From the NCBI RefSeq assembly GCF_002423035.1, contig NZ_DIUM01000020.1, positions 3,758 to 52,404 on the forward strand: a stretch of DNA of 48,647 nucleotides, read 5' to 3'. The notes beneath the pieces were generated by a model. The model was not told the origin of the DNA. It saw only the letters and a program-made list of their open reading frames with translations, and searched no databases. This DNA is from Thiocapsa sp. UBA6158 (GTDB taxonomy: Bacteria > Pseudomonadota > Gammaproteobacteria > Chromatiales > Chromatiaceae). Below are positions 18,061-26,469 of the stretch, piece by piece. The position numbers were made by a program, and so were the translations under genes. Positions within the stretch are counted from its first letter, which is position 1; every line of letters begins with the position of its first letter.

Positions 18061-18486
18061 TCAGAATTTGGTCACGACGACGTTGACGCCGTCTTCTTGA
18101 CCCAGGTCGAAGGTGTTGTCGCCCAGCTTGGCGACCGTGCCGATCGTGTCGACAACAAAGGCGGGATCGGCCCCCGCGTTGACGACGAGACCATTGCCCG
18201 AGCCATCCTCGATCACGAGTGTCGCGGCATCCGGCCGAGTGATCGAGATACCATCGGCAGGCGAGACGATGGTCAAGTCAGCGTTCAGGAAGCGCACCGT
18301 CAGCGCCGAGGGATCGCGATTGGCCTCGACGAAGGCATCGGCGGCGTCGACCGCGCCGGTTTTGACCTTCTCGACCAGACCCAACGCCGCCGCCTTCGCC
18401 TTGCCCGCGATATCGCGTGCGTTCTCGCTGGTGGCGGCCTCTCTGACCGCAGCAACCGCTTTGTCGAGTTGTTCTTTCCAGTTCAT
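18061..18486 (-). CDS. Hypothetical protein: amphipathic helix plus C-terminal beta-like domain
   Basis: 141 residues beginning MNWKEQLDKAV after a GAGGAAA ribosome site. Residues 1-60 are Ala/Lys/Glu-rich and should form a long amphipathic helix (AAAVREAATSENARDIAGKAKAAALG). Residues 65-141 alternate hydrophobic and polar residues with many Asp/Gly turns, like a small beta domain. No signal peptide or known motif. Composition is normal for the window. I do not recognise the family. Confidence 0.65.
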   Translation of the reverse strand: MNWKEQLDKAVAAVREAATSENARDIAGKAKAAALGLVEKVKTGAVDAADAFVEANRDPSALTVRFLNADLTIVSPADGISITRPDAATLVIEDGSGNGLVVNAGADPAFVVDTIGTVAKLGDNTFDLGQEDGVNVVVTKF

Positions 18487-18724
18487 CGTCGTTTCCTCTT
18501 GGTGGATGATCGAACGAAACAGGGACTCGGGGCACGGCATCGGGCATGATTCAAGCCCGAGCGGTTCTCCGTCGGCGGGGGCGATGCCTGGATCGGAGCG
18601 AAGGCCGGCGGGAGCCGAGGCGAAACGCTCGCACTCGAAAGTATAGGATCCCCCTGATTCCTCTGCCGAGTGGACCCGGCAGATTGGGGTCGAACCCCGG
18701 ACACCAGCGTCGGAGAAACCGCAC

Positions 18725-19195
18725 ATGCAACGCATTCGAGTTCAACGCGACCTATTCGACATTGCGGAGGAGCAAAAAATTCTCTCCCGCGACAAGCCGC
18801 AAGTCGGTGCCGTGGTCACTTTCATCGGACTGATGCGCGACATCAACGAAGGCGCCGAGGTTGCCGCCATGACCCTGGAGCACTATCCGGGGATGACCGA
18901 GAAGTCACTCGGCGCCATCGCCGAGGAGGCCGCGCAACGCTGGGATCTGGAGGACATCAGCATCCTCCATCGTGTCGGAGAGCTGAGGCCTCAGGATCCG
19001 ATCGTGTTCGTGGGTGTGAGCAGTCGGCACCGGGGCGAGGCCTTTCGTGCCTGCGAGTTTCTGATCGACTCCCTCAAGACCCGCGCACCCTTCTGGAAGA
19101 AGGAGCAGACTGCACAGGGCGAGCGTTGGGTCGATGCACGCGGGACGGACGACGACGCGGCGCGGCGTTGGGCGGGGGGGTCTTCCGACGCTTAA
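18725..19195 (+). CDS. moaE: Molybdopterin synthase large subunit
   Basis: 156 residues. With MoaD it adds sulfur to precursor Z to form molybdopterin. Family motifs: VGAVVTFIGLMRDINEG (about 28-44), LEHYPGMTEK, HRVGELRPQD, and the catalytic lysine context LKTRAPFWKKE (about 117-127). MoaD is not adjacent in this window. The stop codon lies inside palindromic repeat copy D, shared with convergent ureG. Confidence 0.94.
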   Translation: MQRIRVQRDLFDIAEEQKILSRDKPQVGAVVTFIGLMRDINEGAEVAAMTLEHYPGMTEKSLGAIAEEAAQRWDLEDISILHRVGELRPQDPIVFVGVSSRHRGEAFRACEFLIDSLKTRAPFWKKEQTAQGERWVDARGTDDDAARRWAGGSSDA

Positions 19196-19277
19196 ACCGC
19201 GTCCCACCGAGATCGAGGGCATCCCCGAAGCCAAATGCAGAATGTAAATGACGCATGTCGCTCTGGACGCGGTTTAA
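19192..19277. repeat. Dispersed palindromic repeat, copy D, shared by moaE and ureG stops
   Basis: 86 bp with perfect 13-base arms TTAAACCGCGTCC and GGACGCGGTTTAA. The left arm holds the moaE stop (19193-19195) and the right arm holds the ureG stop (19274-19276). The interior matches half copy G near 45935 (shared GAGATCGAG and ATCCCC followed by AAGCCAAA). Confidence 0.85.
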
Positions 19278-19888
19278 GCCCCAAGCATCCCTTGATGCTC
19301 GATGAATTGGAGGATTCTCTCCAGTCCCTCGCCGGTGCGCAGATTCGTGAAGACGAACGGCCGCTCCCCGCGCATGCGTTTGGAGTCGCGCTCCATGACC
19401 TCCAACGATGCACCCACGTAGGGCGCCAGATCGATTTTGTTGATGACCAGGAGGTCGGAACGGGTGATGCCCGGTCCGCCTTTGCGCGGGATCTTCTCGC
19501 CTTCGGCCACGTCGATGACATAGATGGTCAGATCGGCCAGCTCGGGGCTGAAGGTGGCCGCGAGGTTGTCGCCGCCGCTTTCGATGAAGACGAGGTCCAG
19601 GTCCGGGAAGCGGATCTGCAGATCATCCACCGCGGCCAGGTTCATCGAGGCGTCCTCGCGGATGGCGGTATGCGGACAGCCGCCGGTCTCCACGCCGACG
19701 ATGCGCTCGGCGGGCAAGGCTTCGGAGCGGATCAGGAACTCCGCGTCTTCGCGGGTGTAGATGTCGTTGGTGACCACCGCCAACTGATAGCGCTCTCGCA
19801 GCGCCTTGCAGAGCGCGTCCAGCAGCGCCGTTTTGCCGGAGCCGACGGGACCGCCGACCCCGACGCGCAGGGGTGTTGCATCGACCAT
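19274..19888 (-). CDS. ureG: Urease accessory GTPase UreG
   Basis: 204 residues. The GTPase drives nickel insertion into urease with UreDEF. P-loop GGPVGSGKTALLDALC (about 13-28), the metal-binding Cys-Pro-His in GGCPHTAIREDAS (about 69-81), ESGGDNLAATFSPEL and the specificity motif NKIDLAPYVGA are all intact. AAGGAG stands before the ATG. It follows ureF by ten bases. Confidence 0.96.
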   Translation of the reverse strand: MVDATPLRVGVGGPVGSGKTALLDALCKALRERYQLAVVTNDIYTREDAEFLIRSEALPAERIVGVETGGCPHTAIREDASMNLAAVDDLQIRFPDLDLVFIESGGDNLAATFSPELADLTIYVIDVAEGEKIPRKGGPGITRSDLLVINKIDLAPYVGASLEVMERDSKRMRGERPFVFTNLRTGEGLERILQFIEHQGMLGA

Positions 19889-19898
19889 AGTGTCTCCT

Positions 19899-20585
19899 TC
19901 AGGAACGAAACAAGCGGGTGTATTGGGTCTCGTGTGCGGAGCTGGCGATCGCCAAGGCCGGAGTCGAGGCGCCGATCTCTTCGTCCGCGACCTCCAGGGC
20001 CGCGGTGACGGCGCTCGGGATGAGGGTTGCCAGTCGTGCCAGGGTCTGTTGGCCCCGCGTTTGGCCCAAAGGCACGAGCTTGATTCCGGCCAGGATCAGA
20101 TTTTCGAGCCAGCTCCAGGCATAGCCGGACGCCGCATCGCGCGGCTCGATCCGCCAGGACGCCGCAGCGAAGGCGAATCCGGCGGCTTGGCTCCGGGCGA
20201 GCTGCGGTTTCCAGGCGAGCGCATCCTCCAGCCCCCAGGCGATGAGCAGATCGGCGAGCGCGCGTCCGCGATCGGATTCCTCGCGCCGCAGCTCGGCGGT
20301 TTCCCGCCCGGCCAAGAGTCTGTCGACCCAGCCGCCCATCCGTGCTCGATCGTGATCGAGCGCCGCCGCCTGCATCCGCACCAAGAGCGGGAGGTCCAGA
20401 TACCGAAGACTGTTCCCGATCTGTTCGGCCATCCAGCCCTCCAAGTCGTCGGCATCGCGGATCCAACCGGTCTCGACCGCCCACTCGATGCCCTGCGAGT
20501 AGGTGAAGCCGCCGACCGGAAGCCCGGGGCTGACCAGATGCATCAGGCGCAACAGGGGCAAGGCCCCCTCAGTGCTCGTGTGCAT
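19899..20585 (-). CDS. ureF: Urease accessory protein UreF
   Basis: 228 residues, mostly helical. Family motifs: LLRLMHLVSPGLPVGGFTYSQG (split in two by the window's usual spelling; about 11-32) and the C-terminal QTRGQQTLARL region followed by TPALAIASSAHETQYTRLFRS. The ATG at 20585 overlaps the ureE end by 17 bases, so the genes are coupled. The longer open frame upstream lies over ureE and is not used. Confidence 0.93.
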   Translation of the reverse strand: MHTSTEGALPLLRLMHLVSPGLPVGGFTYSQGIEWAVETGWIRDADDLEGWMAEQIGNSLRYLDLPLLVRMQAAALDHDRARMGGWVDRLLAGRETAELRREESDRGRALADLLIAWGLEDALAWKPQLARSQAAGFAFAAASWRIEPRDAASGYAWSWLENLILAGIKLVPLGQTRGQQTLARLATLIPSAVTAALEVADEEIGASTPALAIASSAHETQYTRLFRS

Positions 20586-21045
20586 GACCCGGATGATCCG
20601 CGCCCTGAGCGCCGTAGGCACCGGGCTCCGGCTCGAAGGCGGCGTCCACGAGCCTGACCTCGAGTCCGAGACCGCGCACCATCTCGTCGAGGACCTGATC
20701 CTGTCGGTAGCTGAGTCGTCCGGGCTCGATCTGCAGGGGTACATGCCGGTTGCCAAGGTGATAGCAGGCACGCGCGAGCAGCAGCGGCTCCGTGCTCTCC
20801 ACGCGCGAGAGGTGCTCCGGTGCGGCGATGATGCGTGCGACCAGCCCGTCCTCGGCGATCAGTGCGTCCCCGTGATGCAGGATGGTGCCGCGGGGCAGAA
20901 AGAGTCCGGCCTCCCGGCCGTCGTCGAGCATGACGCGCAGCCGACAGCGCGTGCGCTGCTCCAACGTGAGCGTGAGGGTCACATCCGCCGGGATATCCGC
21001 GGCGGTCGTGCGAATGAAGCGGATCAAGGGTTCGGATTGCGGCAC
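20569..21045 (-). CDS. ureE: Urease accessory nickel chaperone UreE
   Basis: 158 residues. It delivers nickel to the urease assembly. The peptide-binding N-terminal domain (LTLTLEQRTRCRLRV, then FLPRGTILHHGDAL) is followed by the metal-binding domain (ARACYHLGNRHVPLQI) with its conserved His. The C-terminus ends HPGHAHEH, a short histidine-rich nickel site. ureABC and ureD are not in this window, so the structural genes must lie elsewhere or be absent. Confidence 0.94.
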   Translation of the reverse strand: MPQSEPLIRFIRTTAADIPADVTLTLTLEQRTRCRLRVMLDDGREAGLFLPRGTILHHGDALIAEDGLVARIIAAPEHLSRVESTEPLLLARACYHLGNRHVPLQIEPGRLSYRQDQVLDEMVRGLGLEVRLVDAAFEPEPGAYGAQGADHPGHAHEH

Positions 21046-21117
21046 TGCTTCGCCCCGGTTGTGGTCAAGACTGCGGTCCTCGCAGGTGGTTGTCGATCGC
21101 TACGCGTGCGTCGCCGA

Positions 21118-22335
21118 TCAGGGGTCGACCCGGATCACCTCGCCGTCGCCCGTCTGCAGGTCGAGCTCGGGCAACGGGTCCTGCGATGGATGGACCCGGA
21201 TGTCGCCCGAGTCGATCCGCACCTCGACCCGATCCCAATCGTGCGCGACGATCCCCATGACGACCTTGGTGTCCTTCTCGGTGAAGACCCCCTGGTGGCT
21301 GACCCGATAGGTCAGCACCTGATGATCGCCGGTCAACTCAGGCTCGACCTTGCTCCAGGGCAGCCCGAAACCACGCGCCTCCAAGCGAATCTCGGCCGTG
21401 CGGTGTGCGCCGCCCGGCCAGAAGAGGATCACATAGGCCTGATCGGCGACCAGGCGCAAGACCTTGGGCTGTGGATCGAAATCGCCCGGCCGGACCCATT
21501 GGATCTGCACGTTCTTCAGCGGCGTCGCCAAGAGCACCGCTCCGACCATCAAGACCGCGACGAGGGCGTAGGCCGCCACCGTCAACTTGGGGCGTCGCAG
21601 CCGGGGTATCGGCGACGGCGGTGCCGCCGCCTCGTCGGCCTCGCGCCTCGGGATGCGCAGGACGAAATAATAGAGCCCCCAGGCAATCCCGTAGGCGATG
21701 ACCCCGGACCAGATGACGTCCGAGAGGAAGTGATCGCCCGCGGCCATCCGCCCGATTCCGAGCAGGCTGCCGAAGGCGAGCGAGCCCGCGAGCGCCGTCC
21801 AGGCGAGCGCCGGCCTGCGTTTGCGCCAGATGATGAAGAAGACGCCGAGCATGTAGCCGATCGAGCTGTGTCCGCACGGGAAGGATTTGCCGTCGCCGTG
21901 CTCGGCGATCGCGAGCGGGGGGATATAGTCGCGCGTTCCGCCGAGCTGCTCGATCTGATGCGGTCTCGGCCGTCCCCAGTTGTCCTTGAAGACGCCGTTG
22001 ACGATGAGTCCGGGTCCCAGGATGGTCGCGACGATCAGCAGGATCGCGTAACAGCGCAGCCGTCTGAATGACGGCCAGATCGCCCCGGCACCGAGAACGA
22101 GCAGTCCGCCGAGCATGACGAAGCCGGTCAGGAGCGGCGAGGCGACATAGAGGAAGGACCAAAGCGGCGCTTGGGCCTCGAACCAAGGGTCGTCCGCCTC
22201 CGGGTGATAAAAGAGCGCGGCGACTTGGATGTCCAGGTCGGTGAGCCAGAAGGGCAGGGTTCCGACCAGGGCAATCAGGAGGAGGGCGATGCCTTGCGGG
22301 ATCCAATCCCGACGCGGTGCGGTGGTTTGGGACAT
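21118..22335 (-). CDS. PAP2-family lipid phosphatase with C-terminal soluble domain
   Basis: 405 residues. Six-helix PAP2 domain with all three motifs: KDNWGRPRP (117-125), FPCGHSS (152-158, His156) and GRMAAGDHFLSD (195-206). The family removes phosphate from lipid or undecaprenyl pyrophosphate at the membrane. After a seventh helix (about 253-270) a beta-rich region of about 135 residues extends to the end; this is absent from simple PAP2 enzymes and I do not recognise it. Substrate unknown. Confidence 0.85.
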   Translation of the reverse strand: MSQTTAPRRDWIPQGIALLLIALVGTLPFWLTDLDIQVAALFYHPEADDPWFEAQAPLWSFLYVASPLLTGFVMLGGLLVLGAGAIWPSFRRLRCYAILLIVATILGPGLIVNGVFKDNWGRPRPHQIEQLGGTRDYIPPLAIAEHGDGKSFPCGHSSIGYMLGVFFIIWRKRRPALAWTALAGSLAFGSLLGIGRMAAGDHFLSDVIWSGVIAYGIAWGLYYFVLRIPRREADEAAAPPSPIPRLRRPKLTVAAYALVAVLMVGAVLLATPLKNVQIQWVRPGDFDPQPKVLRLVADQAYVILFWPGGAHRTAEIRLEARGFGLPWSKVEPELTGDHQVLTYRVSHQGVFTEKDTKVVMGIVAHDWDRVEVRIDSGDIRVHPSQDPLPELDLQTGDGEVIRVDP

Positions 22336-22504
22336 GGGCCTTTCTTGTGTCTCAGTCGAAGTGCTTGAGCCAGAACGCCATCGGTTTCGGCGACATCATA
22401 ACCCGGTCGGATTTGATTTGATCCGTCGGTCTTGCCACACTCCGGCGGGTTTCGAATCTCCGAAACGCCGATCAGCAATGCCACACCCCGGGACCGCCTC
22501 AGCC

Positions 22505-23917
22505 ATGACAGAGACCACCGAAGCGCCTCGGCTGCGTTGGACCCGCGGCCGGCCCGGCGAGACACTCGACGTGAACCGTCCGGTGGTCAAGGCCATCGGG
22601 CGCTTGATCAAGGCGGGTGAGCGCGAGGAGATTCGCCGTCTGCTGCGAACCTGGCATCCGCGCGACATCGTCGAGCTGCTCGTGCAGCTTCCACTGAAGC
22701 GTGCGCGCAAGCTCTTTTTGGTCTTGCCGGCCGGACCCGCAGCAAAGGTGGTTGCGGGGCTCAACACCGATTTTCGCGGCGCCTTGCTCGAAGACGCCAC
22801 GATCGAGCGCCTCGCCGAGATCCTCGATGGCCGGGATGTCGAGGACGTGGTCCAGGTCCTGACCGAGCTTCCCGACGAGGTCCAGGAGCGGCTCATCCCG
22901 CACCTGCGCGAGGCCGATGCCATCCGCGAGCTCAAGGCATATCAGGAGGATTCCGCCGGCAGCATCATGACCCGTAAGCTGGTCGCGGTGCCGCCGGACT
23001 GGAGCGTGGGCCAGGTCGTGGCCGAGGTGCGTCGTCGCGCCGATCTGATCAAGAAACTCTCGGCGGTCTATGTCGTGGATGCGGACCGCAGGCTCCTCGG
23101 CTATCTGAAGCTTCGCGACCTGCTGCTGCGCCCGAGCGACATCCCGGTGGAGCAGGTCATGCGCACCGATCTCGTCTCGGTCAGCTCGGATATGGATCAG
23201 GAAGAGGTCGTGCGGGTGACCACGGAGAACGACCTCGTCACGGTGCCGGTCGTGGATGCCGAGGGTCGTCTGCTCGGGCGCATCACCGCCGACGAGCTGC
23301 AACGCGTGGTCCGCGACGAGGCGGAAGAAGACGTGCGTCTGCTCAGCGGCGTCTCGCCCGACGCACGGCCCAACGACCCGGTGCTCGGCATCGTGAAGAA
23401 CCGCCTGCCTTGGCTGCTCGCGGGGTTGGTCGGTGCGCTCGTCTCGGGCAGCGTCATCAACGCCTACGAGGCGCAGATCGCTGCCGCGGCCATCCTCGCG
23501 AGCTTCATCCCGATCGTCATGTCGATGGCCGGCAACGCCGGGATCCAGGCCGCGACGGTCGCCATTCAGGGCCTCGCGGCCGGCACACTCTGGATCGGTG
23601 ATTTGCCCTGGCGTCTCGTCAAGGAGATGCTTGCGGCCTTGCTGAACGGGTCGATCGCGGCCCTGATCCTCGCCGCGATCGTTTTTGTCGCGGGACCCCT
23701 GGTGGGTGTCGCGGACCCGCTGCGTCTGGCGTTCACGGCAGGCGTCGCCTTGACCCTCGTCACACTGCTCGCCGTGACCATGGGCGCGGCGGTTCCGTTG
23801 ATCCTCCACCACTTCCGCATCGATCCGGCGATGGCGACGGGCATCTTCATCACCACAGGCAATGACATTCTCGCGGTCCTGGTGTTCTTTCTGGTCGCTT
23901 CGCTGCTTTACCTTTGA
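22505..23917 (+). CDS. mgtE: Magnesium transporter MgtE
   Basis: 470 residues. An N-terminal superhelical domain (about 25-130), two CBS domains (about 130-255; SIMTRKLVAVPP, VEQVMRTDLVSV) and five membrane helices (about 295-470) with the pore motif IPIVMSMAGNAGIQAAT. The CBS/N domains close the pore when cytosolic magnesium is high. An alternative ATG nine codons upstream (22478) is possible. Three CNNM/CorC-type genes lie downstream on the other strand, giving a local cluster of putative divalent-cation membrane proteins. Confidence 0.95.
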   Translation: MTETTEAPRLRWTRGRPGETLDVNRPVVKAIGRLIKAGEREEIRRLLRTWHPRDIVELLVQLPLKRARKLFLVLPAGPAAKVVAGLNTDFRGALLEDATIERLAEILDGRDVEDVVQVLTELPDEVQERLIPHLREADAIRELKAYQEDSAGSIMTRKLVAVPPDWSVGQVVAEVRRRADLIKKLSAVYVVDADRRLLGYLKLRDLLLRPSDIPVEQVMRTDLVSVSSDMDQEEVVRVTTENDLVTVPVVDAEGRLLGRITADELQRVVRDEAEEDVRLLSGVSPDARPNDPVLGIVKNRLPWLLAGLVGALVSGSVINAYEAQIAAAAILASFIPIVMSMAGNAGIQAATVAIQGLAAGTLWIGDLPWRLVKEMLAALLNGSIAALILAAIVFVAGPLVGVADPLRLAFTAGVALTLVTLLAVTMGAAVPLILHHFRIDPAMATGIFITTGNDILAVLVFFLVASLLYL

Positions 23918-24057
23918 GCGCTGTGCGAAACATCGATGTGCTCGACATCCGCACCCACTCCGCTCCGCAGCTCTTGTTCGGCGTGAGCCTCGACGGGATC
24001 GTCGACAGCGTGGCTGTCCACAAGGGGTTGATCGTCGCTGCGGTCGGAGTCCTGTCC

Positions 24058-25034
24058 TCAGGCATCCAGCGTCACAGGAGTGACGAAACCGGGCGGCTTG
24101 ATGGCCAACACCGAGCAATCGACCTGCTGCAGGATCGTTTCCGCGGTGTTGCCCATGATCAGGCCGGGGATGCCGGTGCGGCCGACGGTACCCATGACGA
24201 CAAGATCGACGTCGAGTTTTTTGGCCAGTGCGGGGATCTCTTTGCGCGCGCTTCCCCTGACGAGATGTGTCTTCAGCTTCGGACAATCGGACGCGAGCGG
24301 GACCGCGACTTCGGGGACTTCCCCCAAAAGTGCCTCCAAATTGGCTGCGCCGCGTTCTTTCACCTGCCTGACATAGGACGCGACGTACTTCTCCGGCGTG
24401 TCGACCGTGGTCCCGCGCATGAGGGCTTCGCCGACCGCGTCCCAGGCATAGGCAACATGCAGCTCCGCGCATTCGGACCGGGCCAGCGCGCTCGCGACCT
24501 CCAGAATCCGGCAATTCATGGCATGACGCGTCTCCTCGCCGGGTCGGTCGCTGTCGCCGACATCGACGGCCGCCAGGATTCGCCGGAAGGAGCCTGATCC
24601 CCTGCACTTGATGAGCCACACCGGACAGGGCACTTGCGCAAAAGGTTCATCTCATCGGTGCCGATCAATCTGCCCGACGAGGCCGCACCGTCCGGGGGGC
24701 GGATCACCAGGTCATGCCCCTCGGACAAGACCTCGCGGACGATCTCGAGGTACGGCGTGCCGATCAAGACATCGGTCCGAATTCGGTGGCGCCGCCCATA
24801 CGGCTCGATCAGAGAGCTCAGGCGCACCCGCTGTTGGGCTTGCGCTGCGCCTTGCAGATCGTCGGAGGTCGTCCCGTCGCCGGACAGATGAATGCCCGCA
24901 TGCAGGCGAGGGATGACCGCGACAACCGCGAGATCGGCCTGGTTGTGCGCCGCCAGTGCCACAGCACGCTCCAGCGCCGGCTGACAGGACTTTTCGGGAT
25001 CGACGACGAACAAGATCTTCTTGAATCGTTCCAT
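24058..25034 (-). pseudogene. uspE: Tandem universal stress protein, UspE-like, split by a one-base frameshift
   Basis: Two reading frames together make one double-UspA protein. The first (ATG 25034, GGAG six bases upstream) runs MERFKKILFVVDPEKS to NLLRKCP. The second continues PVWLIKCRGSGSFRRILAAVDVG to the end, including the nucleotide-site motif GTVGRTGIPGLIMGNTAE. At about 24627-24631 the expected join KCPCPVWLIK needs one more C on the minus strand: AAGTGCC-CTGTCC reads in frame if a single C is added. Either a real single-base deletion or a sequencing error. Everything else is well conserved, which favours a very recent event or an error. Confidence 0.8.
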
Positions 25035-25082
25035 ATCAGACTCCGATATCGCCGTCCCCGGGTCGGTCATCGCTATCGTTTC

Positions 25083-26447
25083 TCATGGTTTCGGCCACTC
25101 GCCGTTGGCTTCCGTTTCGGTCGAGGACGGCCCCCCGTCCGTCGCAGCGGCCGGCTCGACAGCAGACTCGAGCAGCGCAGTCGCCAAGACCTTGTCGATA
25201 CGCCTACCGTCGAGGTCGATGACCTCCAAGCGCCAACCTTCCCAGGTGGAGATGTCGCCCGTGCTCGGCAAGCGGCCGAGCAGCCACATCATCATTCCCG
25301 AGAGCGTGTGATAGCGGCCCTTCTCTTCCTCGGGGACACGCTTGATTCCCAACCGGTCCTTCAGCTCGAGGATCGGAATCAAACCATCGAGCAGCCAGGA
25401 GCCGTCCTCGCGCTGCACGGCCCAGGATTCTTCCGTGCTCTGGGGGAGAAGCTCGCCGGTGACCGACTCGATCACGTCGCGTAAGGTCACCAGACCCTCG
25501 ACCCCGCCGTATTCGTCCACGACGAAGACCATCTGACTGCCCGAGCTGCGGAACTGGTCCAGCAGCTCCATCCCCGTGAGCGACTCCGGGACATAGACCG
25601 GCGCCATTAAATCCTTTTGCAGATCGACCTGCTCGCCTGTGAGCGTTTGGTTGAAGAGCTGCTTGGAGGTCACGATGCCGATCATGTCGTCCAGGCCGCC
25701 CTCGCACACGGGGAAGCGCGAGTGAAATGACTCGGCGATGAGCGCAAGGTTCTCTTCCAGCGGTCGACCCACATCAAGCCAGACGACCTCCGAGCGTGGC
25801 ACCATGAGCGAGCCGATCTGGCGATCGTCCAGTCGGAAGACGTTGCGCACCATGACGTGCTCGGTCTTCTCGATGACGCCCGCGTCCGATCCCTCTTCCA
25901 ACATGGCGTGGATCTCTTCCTCGGTGACGGTCGGCCCCGGGGTCTCGCGTTGACCGATCAGCCTCAGCAGCAGCGCGGTCGAGCCTGCGAGCAAGTGGAC
26001 GAAGGGGCGCGAGGCGATCGACAACAGGTACATGGGTCGTGCGACCAAGCGGGCGATGCGTTCCGGGTTGATTTGGCCGATACGCTTGGGCACGAGCTCG
26101 CCGACGACGATCGCGACATAGGTGATCATGACCACGACCAGGATTGTCGCGCCGACCTCGCTGGTGCGCTGCTCCATGCCGAGCCCCTGTAGCCCGATCG
26201 CGAGTGGCTCGGCGAGTGCCGCCTCGCCGAAAATCCCGCTGAGGATGCCGATCGAGGTGATGCCGATCTGGATCGTCGACAAGAACCGGTTCGGCTCCTC
26301 GCCGAGTCGCACCGCAATGGCGGCAGCGCGATCGCCATCGTCCGCAAGTCGGGCGAGGCGTGCCCGTCGCGCGGTGACGAGCGCGATCTCGGACATGGCG
26401 AACAGGCCGTTGAGAAGGATCAGGACGACAAGAACTAGAATCTCCAT
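25083..26447 (-). CDS. CNNM/CorC-type CBS membrane protein (first paralogue)
   Basis: 454 residues. An N-terminal membrane domain of four helices (DUF21/CNNM; TIQIGITSIGILSGIFGE, VVGELVPKRIGQINPERIA), then paired CBS domains (about 210-335; MVPRSEVVWLD, VFVVDEYGGVEGLVTLRDVIE) and a CorC_HlyC domain (about 350-430). Family members act in magnesium or cobalt efflux or are called haemolysin-like; direction and ion are not shown here. An acidic tail ends the protein. It is the last of three tandem paralogues. Confidence 0.88.
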   Translation of the reverse strand: MEILVLVVLILLNGLFAMSEIALVTARRARLARLADDGDRAAAIAVRLGEEPNRFLSTIQIGITSIGILSGIFGEAALAEPLAIGLQGLGMEQRTSEVGATILVVVMITYVAIVVGELVPKRIGQINPERIARLVARPMYLLSIASRPFVHLLAGSTALLLRLIGQRETPGPTVTEEEIHAMLEEGSDAGVIEKTEHVMVRNVFRLDDRQIGSLMVPRSEVVWLDVGRPLEENLALIAESFHSRFPVCEGGLDDMIGIVTSKQLFNQTLTGEQVDLQKDLMAPVYVPESLTGMELLDQFRSSGSQMVFVVDEYGGVEGLVTLRDVIESVTGELLPQSTEESWAVQREDGSWLLDGLIPILELKDRLGIKRVPEEEKGRYHTLSGMMMWLLGRLPSTGDISTWEGWRLEVIDLDGRRIDKVLATALLESAVEPAAATDGGPSSTETEANGEWPKP

Positions 26448-26469
26448 GGTCTCTGGCAGAGGTCAAGGA

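Noticed and set aside
18660..18725. tRNA-like 3' end: GGGGTCGAACCCC looks like a T-arm
   Set aside because: No acceptor, D or anticodon arm can be built around it on either strand.
22336..22504. Magnesium riboswitch before mgtE
   Set aside because: The leader is short and shows none of the conserved M-box or mgtA-type helices I could recognise.
22499..24619. 706-codon open frame on the minus strand
   Set aside because: It lies antisense to mgtE and the uspE-like gene, is extremely rich in Arg/Asp/Gln, and has no domain sense; it is a shadow caused by high GC.
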